From an uncultured Treponema sp. (GTDB taxonomy: Bacteria > Spirochaetota > Spirochaetia > Treponematales > Treponemataceae), in the NCBI GenBank assembly GCA_937901865.1, contig CALDID010000199.1, positions 1 to 6,049 of the forward strand: a DNA stretch of 6,049 bases. Direction: 5' to 3'. Made by a program: the position numbers and the translations under genes. Below are positions 5,305 through 6,049 of the stretch, piece by piece. Below the pieces are notes generated by a model. It was not told the origin of the DNA. It worked only from the letters and a program-made list of their open reading frames with translations, and did no database searches. The first letter of the stretch is position 1, and each line of letters starts with the position of its first letter.

Positions 5305-5910
5305 ATGAATAATTTTAAAAATAATAATATTTCTGATTATATATATTGTAATAATATTGAATATTCAAAATGTAGAAATTGCCAAGAAGATAGATGTTTA
5401 TTAATTCAATGTGGAAAAGAGAGTTTAAGATATGAGAATATAATTTTTGAAAAGTATGATGATATTTGTATTCCAAAGAATATATCTAATGAAGAAAAGG
5501 AAGAAGTATGTTTAAATTTTGATGAAGTAAATTCATACAGAATATTTAATGAATGTAATAAAATACCAAAAGTTGCGAAAGCAATTGAATATTTAGAAAG
5601 AACTGATAAAAAATATTCTTCAGATAAAATCGTTGATAATGTTATTGAATTATACTCAAGAAAATCAAAGGAAAAAAAAAGTGAAATTACAAAATTAATA
5701 TTAGAAAATAAATTCCTTGATTTAAATTGGGAAATAATTTTCGATGATTCTTCAGATAAAACACCAAATATGTCACAAATAAAAATTCTTGTGAAATTTT
5801 CTTATTTAAATTTATCAAATCTTAAAAAAGAAGAATTAAATTTAATACTTAATGAAGATGAATTTAATAAAATGCTACTTGAATTAGACACACTTCAAAA
5901 AGGACTTTAA
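5305..5910 (+). CDS. AT-rich gene: cysteine-rich region followed by a COMM-domain-like C-terminus; probably the last exon of a eukaryotic gene
   Basis: The ATG at 5305 is the first in this frame but has no Shine-Dalgarno sequence, and the frame is open back to 5140, so it is probably internal. Residues 15-36 carry a cysteine cluster, C-x7-C-x2-C-x4-C-x4-C, possibly metal-binding. Residues about 85-135 are helical and charged. Residues about 136-201 (LDLNWEIIFDDSSDKTP, then LILNEDEFNKMLLELDTLQ) match the COMM-domain pattern: a conserved Trp (W142), a following Pro (P154), beta strands, and a leucine-rich final helix ending Q-x-x-L. COMM proteins belong to the eukaryotic Commander/CCC endosomal recycling complex and are usually about 200 residues. 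Base composition is far more AT-rich than the window's other genes, with Asn and Lys dominating. The COMM assignment is from memory of the pattern; a different AT-rich bacterial protein remains possible. Confidence 0.5.
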   Translation: MNNFKNNNISDYIYCNNIEYSKCRNCQEDRCLLIQCGKESLRYENIIFEKYDDICIPKNISNEEKEEVCLNFDEVNSYRIFNECNKIPKVAKAIEYLERTDKKYSSDKIVDNVIELYSRKSKEKKSEITKLILENKFLDLNWEIIFDDSSDKTPNMSQIKILVKFSYLNLSNLKKEELNLILNEDEFNKMLLELDTLQKGL

Positions 5911-6004
5911 TTTACACTTATTTATTTAATTAATTTATTTCATTGTTTTACAAGAGTATTAAAATAAATTATAATAATATTAATTTAATATTTTATGTTG
6001 ATAT
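5911..6004. other. short AT-rich spacer between the last gene and the terminal repeat
   Basis: It is almost pure A/T with no open frame and no hairpin-plus-T terminator. An AATAAA at 5963-5968 could be a poly(A) signal if the gene is eukaryotic, but it is expected by chance in such sequence. The stop codon is only 94 bases from the terminal repeat. Confidence 0.4.
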
Positions 6005-6049
6005 GGGGATTGGGGATTGGGGATTGGGGATTGGGGATTGGGGATTGGG
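6005..6049 (+). repeat. (GGGGATT) heptamer tandem repeat, 6.4 perfect copies, to the window end
   Basis: Perfect 7-base units start at 6005, 6012, 6019, 6026, 6033 and 6040, with GGG at 6047-6049. The four-G runs with ATT loops are ideal for a G-quadruplex. The G-rich strand runs 5' to 3' toward the window end, as in a telomere, and the unit contains TTGGGG, the Tetrahymena-type telomere unit, plus one A. The same heptamer in complement (CCCCAAT) is also known as a dispersed short tandem repeat of filamentous cyanobacteria, so the repeat alone does not prove a telomere. Confidence 0.85.

Noticed and set aside
5506..5540. second intron (GTATGT...ACAG) inside the AT-rich gene
   Set aside because: Its removal puts the downstream sequence in a frame that stops at once, while the unspliced frame is open to 5910.

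Overview
The window is a mosaic. Bases 1 to about 5000 read as bacterial DNA of middling GC. Evidence for this is Shine-Dalgarno starts, overlapping small genes, a rho-independent terminator, a NiaR-type repressor, a lipoprotein and a restriction-modification gene remnant. The genus cannot be fixed; a gut or rumen Firmicute/Negativicute or a Treponema-like spirochaete would fit (inference). The last kilobase is far more AT-rich. A sample 60-base line has 33 G+C in niaR (2701-2760) but 11 in the last gene (5641-5700). It looks unlike a bacterial gene.

Region A (1-1968, minus strand) looks like a prophage early or replication segment transcribed toward base 1. It starts below a minus-strand terminator (1935-1968). 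In order of transcription it holds: a 56-residue winged-helix protein; an ssDNA-binding-like protein with an SSB-like tail; a roughly 320-nt stretch able to fold into a chain of hairpins (741-1056); a 54-residue ORF with a good ribosome binding site abutting the last hairpin; a 41-bp tandem repeat array; a 53-residue ORF; and, overlapping it by ATGA, the start of a VRR-NUC nuclease with an in-frame TGA. Four of these small genes are short enough to be missed by an ordinary ORF length cutoff.

Region B (1969-2924) holds interlocking palindromes ending in a plus-strand terminator, an operator-like inverted repeat and niaR, the niacin-responsive repressor of NAD biosynthesis genes.

Region C (2925-4990, minus strand) holds a secreted YD-repeat lipoprotein, a 24-bp palindromic tandem repeat, and the C-terminal part of an Eco57I-class restriction-modification protein. 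That gene carries a 106-bp inverted-repeat element inserted in frame, and it has lost its catalytic half at the AT-rich boundary.

Region D (about 4991-6049) contains two overlapping plus-strand reading frames. Removing a 32- or 38-base GT...AG segment joins them exactly. The C-terminus resembles a COMM domain, a family known mainly from eukaryotes. The window ends in (GGGGATT)n, with the G-rich strand pointing outward as at a telomere. The simplest reading is a join, biological or made in assembly, between bacterial DNA and the end of an AT-rich protist chromosome. An AT-rich bacterial pseudogene remains possible.
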